Shown piece after piece: positions 11,601 to 21,686 of a stretch of 64,000 nucleotides of DNA. Numbering within the stretch: position 1 is the stretch's first letter; the number at the start of each line of letters is the position of its first letter. The stretch is from Aureococcus anophagefferens. Taxonomy: Eukaryota > Sar > Pelagophyceae > Pelagomonadales > Pelagomonadaceae. The stretch is from contig NW_008705579.1 in assembly GCF_000186865.1 (NCBI RefSeq), positions 483,443 through 547,442 on the forward strand, read 5' to 3'. A program made the translations under genes and the position numbers. Under the pieces are notes generated by a model. It saw only the letters and a program-made list of their open reading frames with translations. It was not told the origin of the DNA and did no database searches.

Positions 11601-14600
11601 CGGTAGACCCAGAGGACGTCGCACTCGACGCCGGAGACGCAGGTCGAGCCGATGCCGATGCTCGTGATGCGCAGGAAGGAGGCGGATGGGGCGAGCGTCG
11701 GGGCGAGCGTCGGCTCGGGCGTCGGGCGGGGCGAGGGCGCGGACGTCGTCGGAGATGAGGTTGTCGGGACGCTCGTCGTTGGCTGCATCGTAGGACTGCT
11801 GGTCGGGAGGGGTGCGGGAATGCTCGTTGTTGGAGCGGCGGACGGCTCCCTCGAGTAGGTAGGCTCCGCGCTTGGCTCTGGCGACTCCGTCGGCGGCAAC
11901 GTGGGCGCGAAGGTCGCAGTCGGGCTCGGCGTCGGGGGGAGCTCGCAGCTGGTGGAGGTAGAGACGTACGCCACGTCGTTGATGTAGCACAGATCGTTCC
12001 CGTCGCCGCCAGATGGAGGAGTGTTGGCGTCATCGTAGGGGTTTTGCAGCCGAAGCGTGTCGTCTCCGTCACCGCCAAATAGACCGCTAGACAGGCTACC
12101 GCCGAGTTCTAGTGTATCATCGCCTTGTCCCCCATAGAGGTAGTTAATGGTGCCCGAGCTGTAGAGAATGTCGTCTCCGTCACCGCCATGAAGCTCGGTC
12201 ATTTGGCCATATGCAATGGTGAGCGTGTCGTCACCGTCGTCGCCGTAGATCTTAGTATCGACTCCGTATTGGACGGTGATCACGTCGTCGCCGGCGTCTC
12301 CTCTAATGACGTTGCCCGGACCGAATGAGCCGGCGCTTCCAGACTCCATGTAGATGAAGTCATCCCCAGGACCGCCAGAGACACGGTAAGCGTTGTAAAA
12401 GTAACCCTCCAACACCACAACGTCATCCCCTTCGAGAGCGTCGATAGTGCCGAAACTGAAACTGTCGGTCGAATGGACGCAGTCGGAGAAGTCGGTGAGA
12501 TCCAGATAGAAGCTAAGAATGTTCCGATCCAGGTCCAGGCAGATACAGCCCTGGCGGCTGGAGAAGTCGTAAGTCCAGTCTATGATACTCAAATCGTCAT
12601 TTTGGCCGGCAGACTGGGTTGCTTCAGTTTCGTCCGTGCACCACCCGCAGCACGAAGCGCAGTCTCCACCGGCCAGGAAGCAGGCGGCCGTCTCCGCGGG
12701 CGCGGGGCTTGCGGATGGCGACGCAGTGGGTTGCTGCGTGCACCCGAAGCTGACGCCGCAATCGGTGACCGTGCAGCCAGCGGAAGAGGCGAAGTCCAAA
12801 GCCGAGACGCTGCTCGAGATGCACCAGCCGAGGTCCTGGTCGAAGGCGGCAGCACCCTCGAACATCCAGGTCATGTCCGTCACGGACGACGTGTCCCAGG
12901 CGCCGATGTCCTGGTTGAAGGCTTGAGCAATTGTGAACATGTACTTCATGTCCGTCACGGACGACGTGTCCCAGGCGCCGATGTCCTGGTCGAAGGCGTC
13001 AGCACTGTCGAACATGTTGCTCATGTCCGTCACGGACGTCGTGGTCCAGCCGCCGATGTCCTGGTTGAAGTTGGAAGCAAAGGAGAACATCTCGCTCATG
13101 TCCGTCACGGCCGACGTGTCCCAGCCGCCGACGTCCTGGTTGAAGTTGGAAGCAAAGGAGAACATGCGGTTCATGTCCGTGACGGCCGACGTGTCCCAGG
13201 CGCCGATGTCCTGGTCGAAGGCGAAAGTCTCGCTGAGCATCCAGCTCATGTCCGTCACGGACGACGTGTCCCAGGCGCCGATGTCGCGGTCGAAGGCGAT
13301 AGCATTGGAGAACATCTCGCTCATGTCTGTCACGGACGACGTGTCCCAGGCGCCGATATCTTGGTCGAAGGTGTAAGCATGGTAGAACATGCGTCTCATG
13401 TCCGTCACGGACGACGTGTCCCAGGCGCCTATGTCCTCGTTGAAATTATCGGCAGCACCGTAATTGAAATTGCCGTTCGACATACACAGCTCCGACATGT
13501 CCGTCACGGCCGACGTGTCCCACGTCGAGATGTGGCCGTACGTGAGCGCCGCCGCGTCCGCGTCCGACAGCCACGCGTCGACCGCGGTCTCGAGCTCGCT
13601 CTTGTCCGCAAAGCTGTATGAACCGACGGACGGCGGCGCGGTGAGAGCGACGGTCGGACCCGCGGACGGGCTCCGGGAGGGCGCGAGCGTGGGAGCCTCC
13701 GTCGGGATCGGCGCGGGTTCGATCGTCGGCGCGGGCGTGAACGAGACCTCGAACTCCGCCGAGTCCGCGAGCGTCGCGTCGTCCGAGCACGCCAGCGTCA
13801 GGGTGTAGGTGCTGACCTCCGCGTCGCCGGCGACGGTCTGCGTCTGCTGGCCGTCGTTGGTCGCGGTCTCCGCGCGGACGACGGTCCCGTCCGGGTCCGA
13901 GACCTCGACGTCCACGGTCGCGCAGGCGCCGGGGTCGCCGCGGTAGACCCAGAGGACCTCGCACTCGACGCCGGAGACGCAGGTCGCGCCGGCGCCGATG
14001 CTCGTGATGCGCAGGAAGGAGGCCGTCGGGGGCGAGGAGGGCGTCGCGCTGGGGCTCGAGGACGGACTCGGGGACGGCGCCGAAGAGGGCGACGCGGTCG
14101 GCGCGGCCGTCGGCGCGGTCGTGGGCGCTATGGTGGGCAAAGCTGTCGGCTTGGGCGTGGTGGTGGGCGTTTCCGTCGGTGAGAGCGTCGGTGAGCACCC
14201 GTCGTACATCAGGGTGAATCGCGCCTGGGTTCCGTTGTCGCAGAAGGTGCCCTGCACGTAGGAAGTCGCGTCGAACTCGACAAACAGCTCTCCCGCCTGC
14301 ACGTAGGAGAGCACATCCATGTCGTAGAAGCAGAATTGCCAGTGCGCGCAGCTCCCTATCATGGCGTAGTGGCCGTTGCCGCACGTGTCGAGGAGATCGC
14401 CGTTGGCGTAGACGGAGACGGCCTGTTTCCAGTCTGCGAAATCGCCCAGCATGTCCACTTTGAGCGTCGCCGACGTCGCGCATGAGAGCTGTGGGAACGT
14501 CGCGCCGTTGCGGCATCCGTCGCTGTCGCACGAGACGAGGGCCGTGGAGCTCGGCGTGTCGTCGTAGATGGTCGGCGTCGCGTCTGTGTCGTCCGGGCAC

Positions 14601-17600
14601 CCGTCGTACATCAGGGTGAATCGCACTTGGGTTCCATTGTCGCAGAAGGTGCCCTGCACAGAGGAATCTGCGTCGAACTCGACGAACAGCTCCCCCGCAT
14701 GCACGTAGGAGAGCACGTCCATGTCGTAGAAGCAGAACTGCCAGTCCTCGCAGCTGCTGAGCATGGCGTAGGCGCCATTGCCGCAACTGTCGAGGAGAGT
14801 GCCGTTGGCATAGACGTCGACGTACTCGGCAGTATTCTCGAAATCGCCCAGCACGTCCACTTTGAGCGTCGCCGACGTCGCGCATGAGAGCTGGGGGAAC
14901 GTCGCGCCGTTGCGGCATCCGTCGCTGTCGCACGAGACGAGGGCCGTGGAGCTCGGCGTGTCGTCGTAGACGGTCGGCGTCGCGTCTGTGTCGTCCGGGC
15001 ACCCGTCGTACATCAGGGTGAATCGCGCCTGGGTTCCGTTGTCGCAGAATGTGCCTTGCACGAAGGGACTCGCGTCGAACTCGACGAACAGCTCCCCCGC
15101 CTGCACGTAGGAGAGCACGTCCATGTCGTAGGAGCAGAATTGCCAGTCCTCGCAGCTGCTGAGCATGTTGTAGTGGCCATTGCCGCACCTGTCGAGAAGA
15201 GTGCCGTTGGCGTAGACGTCGACGTACTCGTTGTCCCAATCGAAATCTCCAAGGAGCTCCACTTTGAGCGTCGCCGACGTCGCGCATGAGAGCTGGGGGA
15301 ACGTCGCGCCGTTGCGGCATCCGTCGCTGTCGCACGAGACGAGGGCCGTGGAGCTCGGCGTGTCGTCGTAGACGGTCGGCGTCGCGTCGGTGTCGTCCGG
15401 GCACCCGTCGTACATCAGTGTGAATCGCGCCTGGGTTCCGTTGTCGCAGAAGGCGCCCTGCACCACGTGGGTCGCGTCGAACTCGACGAACAGCTCCCCC
15501 GCATGCACGTAGGAGAGCACGTCCATGTCGTAGAAGCAGGATTGCCAGTCCGTGCAGCTGTTGAAAAAGTTGTAGTGGCCGTTGCCACATATGTCGAGGA
15601 AAGTGCCGTTGGCGTAGACGTCGACGTACTCGTCGTATATCTGGAAATTTCCCAGCATCTCTAGCTTGAGCGTCGCCGACGTCGCGCACGAGAGCTGGGG
15701 GAACGTCGCGCCGGTGCGGCAGCCGTCGCTGTCGCACGAGACGAGGGCCGTGGAACTCCTCGGCTCGCCCGGCATCGTCGTCGGTGGCAGCGACGGCGCC
15801 GCGGAGGGGCCCAGCGTCGGCGCCGCCGACGGCGGGAGCACGGGAGCCGCCGTCGGTCTCGTCGTCGGCGCGGAGCTCGCGGACGGCGCGGCGCTCGGCG
15901 CGTGCGTGCCGCAGTCGTTCTCGTACCACGCGACGGTGTCGTCATTCCAGGACGCCGACAGCGCGTCGACGTCGCCGTCGCCGTCGACGTCTATGGCGAA
16001 GACGGAGTAGGCGCCGTCCGCGAGCGTCGTGATGACGCGCTCCGCGAAGGACTGGGACCCGTCGTTCTCGTACCACGCGACCGTGTCGTCGTCGTAGGAC
16101 GCCGAGAGCGCGTCGACGTCGCCGTCGCCGTCGACGTCGATCGCGAAAAGAGAGTAGGGGCGGTCTATCAGCGTCGTGATGACGCGCTCTGAGAAGGACT
16201 CGGACCCGTCGTTCTCGTACCAGGCGATGGTATCGTCGCGGGAGGACGCCGAGAGCGCGTCGACGTCACCGTCGCCGTCGACGTCGATCGCGAAGACGGA
16301 GGTGGCGCTGTCCGCGAGCGTCGTGATGATGCGCTCCGTGAAGGACTGCGACCCGTCGTTCTCGTACCACGCGACCGTGTCGTCGTTCATGGAGGCCGAG
16401 AGCACGTCAACGTCGCCGTCGCCGTCGACGTCGATCGCAAAGACAGAGCGGGCGCTGTCCGCCAGCGTCGTGATGACGCGCTCGGCGAAGGACTGGGACC
16501 CGTCGTTCTCGTACCACGCGACCGTGTCGTCAACGGCGGACGCCGATAGCGCGTCGACGTTGCCATCGCCGTCGACGTCGACCGCGAAGACGGCGAAAGC
16601 ATAGTCCGCCAGCGTCGTGATGATGCGCTCGGTGAAGGACTGGGACCCGTCGTTCTCGTACCACGCGACGGCGTCATCTTCGGACGCAGACAGCGCGTCC
16701 ACGTCCCCGTCGCCGTCGACGTCGATCGTAAAGACGGAGTTGGCGCCTCCGGCGGAGTTGGTGATGATCCTCACCGAGAACGAGACACTGGCGCAGCTCA
16801 CGGTCGGTCGCGGCGTCGCTGCAAGCTCGCAGTCGTTCTCGTACCAGGCGACAATATCGTCGTTCCAGGACACCGAGAGCGCATCCACGTCCCCGTCCCC
16901 GTCGACGTCGATCGCGAATACGCCAGTCGTCCATTCTTTTGACTCCCCGATGATGTGCTCCGTGAAGGACAGCGAGCTGTCATTCTCGTACCATGCAACT
17001 TTGCTACCAAACGCTGACAGCGCATCCACGTCGCTATCGCCGTCAACGTCGGTCCCATAGACGGATCTAGCACCGTTCGCACTGGTGGTGATGTCACACT
17101 CCGCAAACGACTGGGACCCGTCGTTCTCGTACCACGCAACCGTGTGATCGTTCATAGATGCAGACAGCACATCGATATCGCTGTCCCCATCAACATCCAT
17201 CGCGAAGACGGAGGCTGCGCCATCTGCGAGCGTCGTGACGACACGTTCGGTGAAGGACTGGGACCCGTTGTTCTCATACAAAGCGATCGTGTCGTCGGAT
17301 TTTGATGCCGACAGCACATCCAAGTCGCCGTCGTCGTCGACATCGATGGCATAGACGGAGTAGCCGAAATCTGCCGTCGCTGTGAGCACCCGCTCTGCGA
17401 AGGACTGGGACCCGTCGTTCTCGTACCAGGCGACCGTGTCGTCATAGTGAGCCGCCGACAGGACATCCGTGTCTCCGTCGCCGTCGACGTCGATGGCGAA
17501 CACAGAGGCGGCACCGTCCGCCGAATCTGTGATCATACGCTCGGTGAAGCCCAGAGATCCCTCGTTTACGTGCCATGCTATCGTGTCATCATAGATGGAC

Positions 17601-19282
17601 GCAGACAGCACGTCCGTGTCCCCATCACCATCAACATCGAGAGTGTAGACTGAGTGGGCACCGTCCGCCGCATTGGTAACGACGCGCTCGGTAAAGGACT
17701 GCAACCCGTCGTTCTCGTGCCACGCGACTGTATCGTCACCCATAGACGCAGATAGCACGTCTACGTCTCCATCACTGTCCAGGTCGATTGCGAAGATGGC
17801 ATGAGCACCGTCCGCCGAGTTTGTGATGACGCGCTCCGAGAACGCGACGCTGGCGCAGAAGACGGTGGGCCGCGGCGTCGGCGCGTGCGTGCCGCAGTCG
17901 TTCTCGTACCAGGCCACCGTGTCGTCGTTGATGGACGCCGAGAGCGCATCGACGTCGCCGTCGCCGTCGACGTCGATCGCAAAGACGGAATAGGCGCCCT
18001 CCGCCGAGTTTGTGATGTTGCGTTCCGCGAAGGTCTCGGCCCCATCGTTCTCGTACCAGGCGACCGTGTCGTCGCTTTCGGACGCCGACAGCACGTCCGC
18101 GTCCCCGTCACCGTTGACGTCGATCGCGAAGATGGAGTCGGCGCCATTCACCCAGTTCGAGATGACCCGTCCGGTGAAGGACTGGGAGCCATCGTTCTCG
18201 TACCACGCGACCGCGTTGTTGCCGAGGGACGCCGAGAGCGCGTCCATGTCGCCGTCGCCGTCGACGTCGATGGCGAAGACGGAGCGGGCGCTGTCCGCCA
18301 GCGTCGTGATGATCCAATTGTCCTTGAAGGACTGGGAGCCATCGTTCTCATACCACGCGACTGTGTCGTAGCCTGCGTCTGCTGATAGCACGTCGATGTC
18401 GCCGTCGCCGTCGACGTCGATCGCGAAGACGGACAGGGCGCCCTCCGCCGAGTATGTGATGACACGCTCGGTGAAGGACAGGGACCCGTCGTTCTCGTAC
18501 CACGCGACCGTGTCGTCGAACTCGGACGCCGAGAGCGCATCGACGTTCCCGTCGCCATCGACGTCGATCGCGAAGACGGACATGACGCTGTTCGCCGATT
18601 CTGTGATCTGGTGGTCAGTGAAGGACTGGGAGCTGTCGTTCTCGTACCACGCGACCGTGTCGTCGTTGTAGGACCCCGACAGCACGTCGACGTCGCCGTC
18701 GCCGTCAACGTCGATGGCGAAGACGGAGACACCGCCGTCCACCGTAGTCGTGATGTCGCGCCTGGCAAAGAACACCTCGTCCTCGTCCTCGAGCCGGCGT
18801 TTGCCGCCGCCGCCGTAGTAGTAGCCGTAGCGATCGTCGTCGGTGGTGTCGTCAGAGTAGTAGGTCGAGGGCGCCCACGTCGGGGATGACGTCGAGCCAG
18901 CCGCCCCGTTCTCGTACCACGCGACCTCGGCGAAGTTCGCCGACAGCACGTCGACGTCGCCGTCGCCGTCGACGTCGATGGCGTAGACGGAGTAGACGTC
19001 GCCCGCCGAGTTCGTGATCTGGCGCTCGGAGAACGCGACGCTCCCGCAAGAGGCGCCCACCGAGTCGACGCTCCAGCACGCCAGGACAAACAAGCAGCCT
19101 CTTGCCGCGCCGATCAGCCGCCCGCCGCGGCGCGGCGCGCGGCGCGCCCCGTCGCGGCGCGCCCCGTCGCGCCGCGCTTCGTCGCGCCGCGCGGCGCGCG
19201 CGCGGGACGGCCCGGGTCGACGGCCCGCCGCCCGCGGCTGCGCCTGGTTGGGGCTGCGCATGCCGCGAGGCGTCGGCACCAT
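2632..19282 (-). CDS. Giant mosaic cell-surface receptor/adhesin with GCC2/GCC3 and multi-pass C-terminus (about 5,510 aa, 3 exons)
   Basis: Best model is complement(join(2632..4601, 4658..6361, 6414..19282)) with one extra base near 7112. The start ATG at 19282 leads to a basic stretch and a signal peptide ([10 protein letters not shown]). Domains in order: 20 VCBS/FG-GAP repeats, four CUB-like Cys modules, a Kre9/KNH-like Ig module, BspA-type DUF285 repeats, RTX-like Gly/Asp repeats, a second KNH-like module, long Pro/Thr linkers, an ShK-like Cys module, a Cys-rich [17 protein letters not shown] module, an LNR (CGYDGGDCC), a second FG-GAP block, EGF-like and GCC2/GCC3 Cys repeats, then about seven transmembrane helices between about 5600 and 3690 and a cytosolic tail. 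The C-terminal segment matches the stramenopile GCC2/GCC3 membrane family ([20 protein letters not shown]). Likely role is adhesion or sensing at the cell surface; this is inference from domains. The two introns restore [11 protein letters not shown] and FNCIELRETD. Ligand unknown. Confidence 0.8.
4602..4657 (-). other. GC-AG mini-intron bounded by an 8-bp duplication (introner-like relic)
   Basis: On the minus strand, GCATCGAA occurs at 4657-4650 and again at 4601-4594. Removing 4657-4602 (GC donor, TAG acceptor, 56 nt) joins FNC to IELRETD and opens the frame into the conserved ADYSIDC region. The acceptor TAG is the in-frame stop of the upstream open frame. A GT donor at 4645 (44 nt) also keeps the frame but inserts four extra residues. 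Confidence 0.65.
6362..6413 (-). other. 52-nt GT-AG intron in the giant receptor gene
   Basis: Minus-strand GTCTCGCTC...CGCCCAG. Its removal joins TCPAG to [12 protein letters not shown], the typical start of a GCC2/GCC3-family repeat, and repairs the frame change at this point. No convincing flanking duplication is visible, unlike several other introns here. Confidence 0.7.
6740..8310 (-). repeat. Second FG-GAP/VCBS block of the giant receptor
   Basis: About ten divergent repeats of the form [13 protein letters not shown] followed by a Phe/Tyr-rich strand, spaced about 50-70 residues apart. They resemble integrin-alpha-type FG-GAP blades more than the first block, which is nearly uniform. 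The single-base frameshift near 7112 lies in one repeat (GDGLP/DLVVG). Confidence 0.75.
10730..11940 (-). repeat. Pro/Thr/Ser-rich linker with recurring [12 protein letters not shown] unit
   Basis: Several near-identical copies of a unit encoding [20 protein letters not shown] alternate with (A/S)PTT-type repeats. A closely related unit (TATPGNP-A-PVF) dominates the neighbouring gene at 30929-36565, so the unit is shared between loci. A KNH-like module ([13 protein letters not shown]) lies inside, at about 11400-11690. Presumably an extended, O-glycosylated stalk. Confidence 0.75.
11950..12460 (-). repeat. RTX-like Gly/Asp calcium-binding nonapeptide repeats
   Basis: The protein contains [46 protein letters not shown] and [10 protein letters not shown] at about 15-25 residue spacing. 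These fit the GGxGxDxUx parallel beta-roll consensus of bacterial hemolysin-type secreted proteins. They are an inserted module in a eukaryotic surface protein. The last units are followed by a Cys-containing cap ([15 protein letters not shown]). Nothing else here suggests a toxin. Confidence 0.7.
12735..13560 (-). repeat. BspA-type leucine-rich repeats (DUF285)
   Basis: About nine tandem units of roughly 25 residues with consensus [20 protein letters not shown], periodic at 75-78 bases in the DNA. DUF285 repeats are typical of bacterial and protist surface proteins. The block begins with a helical cap ([20 protein letters not shown]) and ends in a Cys-rich cap. Confidence 0.85.
14190..15775 (-). 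repeat. Four tandem CUB-like Cys modules
   Basis: Four copies of about 134 residues (about 402-bp period) share [17 protein letters not shown], the strand pattern [17 protein letters not shown], and GELFVEFDA plus [17 protein letters not shown]. The spacing of Cys and the YVDVY...FTLMYDGC ends are reminiscent of CUB/F5-8-type beta sandwiches, but I cannot assign a named family with certainty. DNA identity between copies is high, implying recent duplication or gene conversion. Confidence 0.7.
15910..19060 (-). repeat. Array of 20 VCBS/FG-GAP repeats
   Basis: Twenty units of about 52 residues with consensus [18 protein letters not shown] then [15 protein letters not shown]. Each DGDGD loop is a canonical calcium-binding motif. 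The plus strand therefore shows recurrent gtcgccgtcgccgtcgacg tracts every about 150-170 bases. The units are alike enough to suggest unequal crossing-over. Confidence 0.9.
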
Positions 19283-19522
19283 TCCCCTGGCTGTCGCCTC
19301 GACTTGAGTCTTGACCTTTCGGTCGAACAGCAACAAAATCCATGGCCCCCGCCGCTCGCTGTTGTTTGCTTCAGTAACGCGAGAGCCGGCTCGGCGGCTG
19401 CGGACCGCGGGTCGGCCCCGGCCGAGGCTGCTCCCGGAGTTGCCGCCGCCGCCCAAGTTGGCGAACGAGGGCAAAGGTGAATCACTCACCACAAGCAATG
19501 GGCGCTCGATAAGCACTGCCTC
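19283..19522. promoter_or_regulatory. Divergent intergenic region (shared promoter)
   Basis: 240 bases separate the start codons of the minus-strand giant receptor and the plus-strand DCAF4-like gene, so both promoters must lie here or overlap the coding ends. No TATA box or other clear element is visible. Confidence 0.4.
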
Positions 19523-20746
19523 ATGGGCCGCCGCAGCAGCAACAAGCGCCGCGCGCCGCCGGCGCCGACGGCCGACACCGCGCGCATCGAAGCCGCGCTC
19601 GCGCGCCAGCGCGCGGCGCGCACCGCCTCTCAAGCACCAGCGGCACCATCGGAGATCCCGGGCTTCGCGTACGACGCGTCGCGGAACCGCTACTTCCCCG
19701 GCGCCGCAGCGCCGCCGCCGCCGCCGCCGGACCGGAATCCCTGGGGCGAGCCGCCGGCGGCGTCTGTCGTCGCGCCGCTCTTCGCGCTCGCGACGCGCGC
19801 GGTCATGCGCGGCCGGTGCCGCGTCGCCGTCGGCCCGAGCGCGTCCGGCGGCGCGGCCTGCGCCGCCGCGGCCCGGGCCCCCGACGGCGCCGTCGCCGCG
19901 GCGACGGCGGAGACGGTCTTCGTCGCCGACGGCGACGCGAGCTTCTCCGCGCCGTGCCGCGACGTCGCCTGCCTCCGATTCTGCGACGGCGCGCTCCTCG
20001 TCGGCGAGGCCGGCGGCGCGGGCGTCGCGGGCTCCGTCGTCGTCCTGGCGCGCGGCGCCCAATCCCCTGGCCGCGCCGTCGCGCGCGTCTCCGCGCCGCG
20101 CGTGCGCACGCTCTGGTGCGCCGACGGCGCGTCTCCCGCGCGGCTCGCGCTCGGCGGCGGCGCGGGCGCGCGCCGCGGCCGGGCCGTCGGCGCCGTCGCC
20201 TTCGTCGCCGACGGCGCGGCCGTCGCGACGTTCGAGCTGCCGTCGGACGCCTTCGCCGCGCGCGTCGACGGCGACGCGGCCGTCGTCGGCTGCCGCGACG
20301 GCGTCGTCCGCCGCGTCGACTCCCGCGGCGGGCCGCCGTCCACGCTCCTCGACCGCCTCGACGGCGGCGTCGACGCCCTGGAGCCCTTCGAGCCCGGGCG
20401 CTACGTCGCGGCGTCGAAGCGCGGCGACGTCGCGCTCTTCGACGAGCGCGTCCCGGGGCGGAGGGTCCTGTCCCTCGCGCGGCCGCCCGGCGCCGGCCGC
20501 GCGGCCGGCGGCGTCGCCGTGTCCGCGGCGCTCCGCGCCTGCGCCGCCGCGGACGCCGGCGGCGTCTGCCGCGCCTGGAGCCTCGACGACGGCGCCATCC
20601 TCGCCGCCGCGGCGCGGCCCGGCGGCGGCCCCTGCGTCGCGCTCGGCTGCGCCGCGGCGGGCGACGTGCTCCCGGCCTTTGCGTTCCTCGACCGGGCCGA
20701 CGGCGCGTTCCTGCAGCTCACGGCGCGGGCCGAGGATGTCAGCTAA
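19523..20746 (+). CDS. WD40-repeat protein, DCAF4/WDR21-like
   Basis: 407 aa. The N-terminal motif [17 protein letters not shown] (about residue 45) is characteristic of the DCAF4 (WDR21) family, substrate receptors of CUL4-DDB1 ubiquitin ligases. The remainder is a diverged beta propeller: blades are recognisable from [54 protein letters not shown] and [12 protein letters not shown]. The WD dipeptides are mostly lost, and the composition is extremely Ala/Arg/Gly-rich from GC pressure. A short basic N-terminus precedes the motif. Divergent from the giant receptor gene. Predicted nuclear/cytosolic. WD-like propeller fairly sure; DCAF4 orthology is inference from the N-terminal motif. Confidence 0.72.
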   Translation: MGRRSSNKRRAPPAPTADTARIEAALARQRAARTASQAPAAPSEIPGFAYDASRNRYFPGAAAPPPPPPDRNPWGEPPAASVVAPLFALATRAVMRGRCRVAVGPSASGGAACAAAARAPDGAVAAATAETVFVADGDASFSAPCRDVACLRFCDGALLVGEAGGAGVAGSVVVLARGAQSPGRAVARVSAPRVRTLWCADGASPARLALGGGAGARRGRAVGAVAFVADGAAVATFELPSDAFAARVDGDAAVVGCRDGVVRRVDSRGGPPSTLLDRLDGGVDALEPFEPGRYVAASKRGDVALFDERVPGRRVLSLARPPGAGRAAGGVAVSAALRACAAADAGGVCRAWSLDDGAILAAAARPGGGPCVALGCAAAGDVLPAFAFLDRADGAFLQLTARAEDVS

Positions 20747-20828
20747 GTTTAGTTCCGCGCGGGAAGGGCCGCAGCTCACGGCGAGGGCCGCAGCTCACGG
20801 CGAGAACCGCAGCTCACGGCGCGGGCCG
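20712..20828 (+). repeat. Four direct repeats at the 3' end of the WD40 gene
   Basis: GCAGCTCACGGCG plus (C/A)GGGCC or a close variant occurs four times, the first inside the last codons of the WD40 CDS and the others just after the stop. Units are about 19-20 bases in the distal three. The last copies lie between two convergent genes. Confidence 0.6.
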
Positions 20829-20850
20829 ACGACGACGCTTAGCCCCCAGT

Positions 20851-21498
20851 TTAATCTCCGCGCAGGAAGGACCGCGCGTCCGGGAGGAGCGAGCCCGCGG
20901 CGAGCGCGGCGGCGGCGACGACGAGCATGGACGCGTCGCGCGTCGACGCCTCGAGGAGGCGCTCGAAGGTCGCGACGAGGAAGACGAGGGCCGCGGCAAA
21001 GACGGCGACGACGAAGACGAGCTGCGGCGGCGGCGCGGGCACGACGACCGCGGAGCGCACCGCGGCGGCGTCCGCCTCGACCGCGAGGAGCGACGCGAGC
21101 GCGGCCGCGGGCAGCGCGGCGGCGCCGCAGCCGGCGACGCGCGCCGCGGCGAGGGCGCCCAGGGGCACGCGCGGGTCCGCGCTCGCGCGCAGGGCGCGCG
21201 ACGCCGCGAGGCCGCCGACGACCGCGAGCGCGCCGCTCGAGGGCGCGACGCCGCCGCCGGGCGCGACCCGCGCGACGACCGCGCGGCCGAGCTCGGCCAG
21301 GACGAGCGCGACGGCCGCCGGGCCCAGCGAGCCGCCGTGCGCCGGCGGCGACAGCGCGAAGCGCCACGTCGCCGGCGCCGCGGCGACGGGCGACGCCGCC
21401 TCCGGCGCCTCGGCCTGCACCAGCGCCGCGAACCGCGCCATCTCCTGCGCGCTCAGGCCGCCGCCGACGGGCGCCACGGAGTGGTCCGCGCGGATCAT
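20851..21498 (-). CDS. Hypothetical multi-pass membrane protein
   Basis: 215 aa from the ATG at 21498 (MIRADHSVAPVGGG). The open frame extends upstream to 21642, but that part looks non-conserved. Four or five hydrophobic segments are visible (PAAVALVLAELGRAVVARV, GALAAARVAGCGAAALPAAA, LVFVVAVFAAALVFLVATF, MLVVAAAALAAGSLL). I recognise no family. Convergent with the WD40 gene and divergent from the EF-hand-like gene. The frame is plausible because hydrophobic runs are continuous to the stop; its start, and a possible upstream exon, are uncertain. Confidence 0.5.
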   Translation of the reverse strand: MIRADHSVAPVGGGLSAQEMARFAALVQAEAPEAASPVAAAPATWRFALSPPAHGGSLGPAAVALVLAELGRAVVARVAPGGGVAPSSGALAVVGGLAASRALRASADPRVPLGALAAARVAGCGAAALPAAALASLLAVEADAAAVRSAVVVPAPPPQLVFVVAVFAAALVFLVATFERLLEASTRDASMLVVAAAALAAGSLLPDARSFLRGD

Positions 21499-21686
21499 CG
21501 CGTTGTGCTGTTGCCGGTTCTGCTGTGCGCGCGCAAGGCGTCGAGGCGCGCAGGCCGGCTCGAGAGCTCGATGGCGAGCCGCAACGATCACCTCAATGAA
21601 GATAATGAAGCCGAGCTGGCGTTCGAACTCCGTGTCCTCCACGCTGGGTTCGGGGCAGCCCCCGCCGGCCTCGGCCAGCGGGGACG

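Noticed and set aside
11950..12460. Bacterial hemolysin-type toxin gene
   Set aside because: Only the calcium-binding repeat module is present, embedded in a receptor. There is no pore-forming, acylation or secretion-signal region.
15910..19060. Regularly spaced repeats resembling a CRISPR or satellite array
   Set aside because: Repeats are in frame, about 150-170 bases, degenerate at third positions, and encode VCBS units; there is no repeat-spacer structure.
19283..20779. Extension of the giant receptor frame upstream to 20779
   Set aside because: The extra 500 residues are Arg/Gly/Ala shadow of the plus-strand WD40 gene. A signal peptide follows the ATG at 19282.
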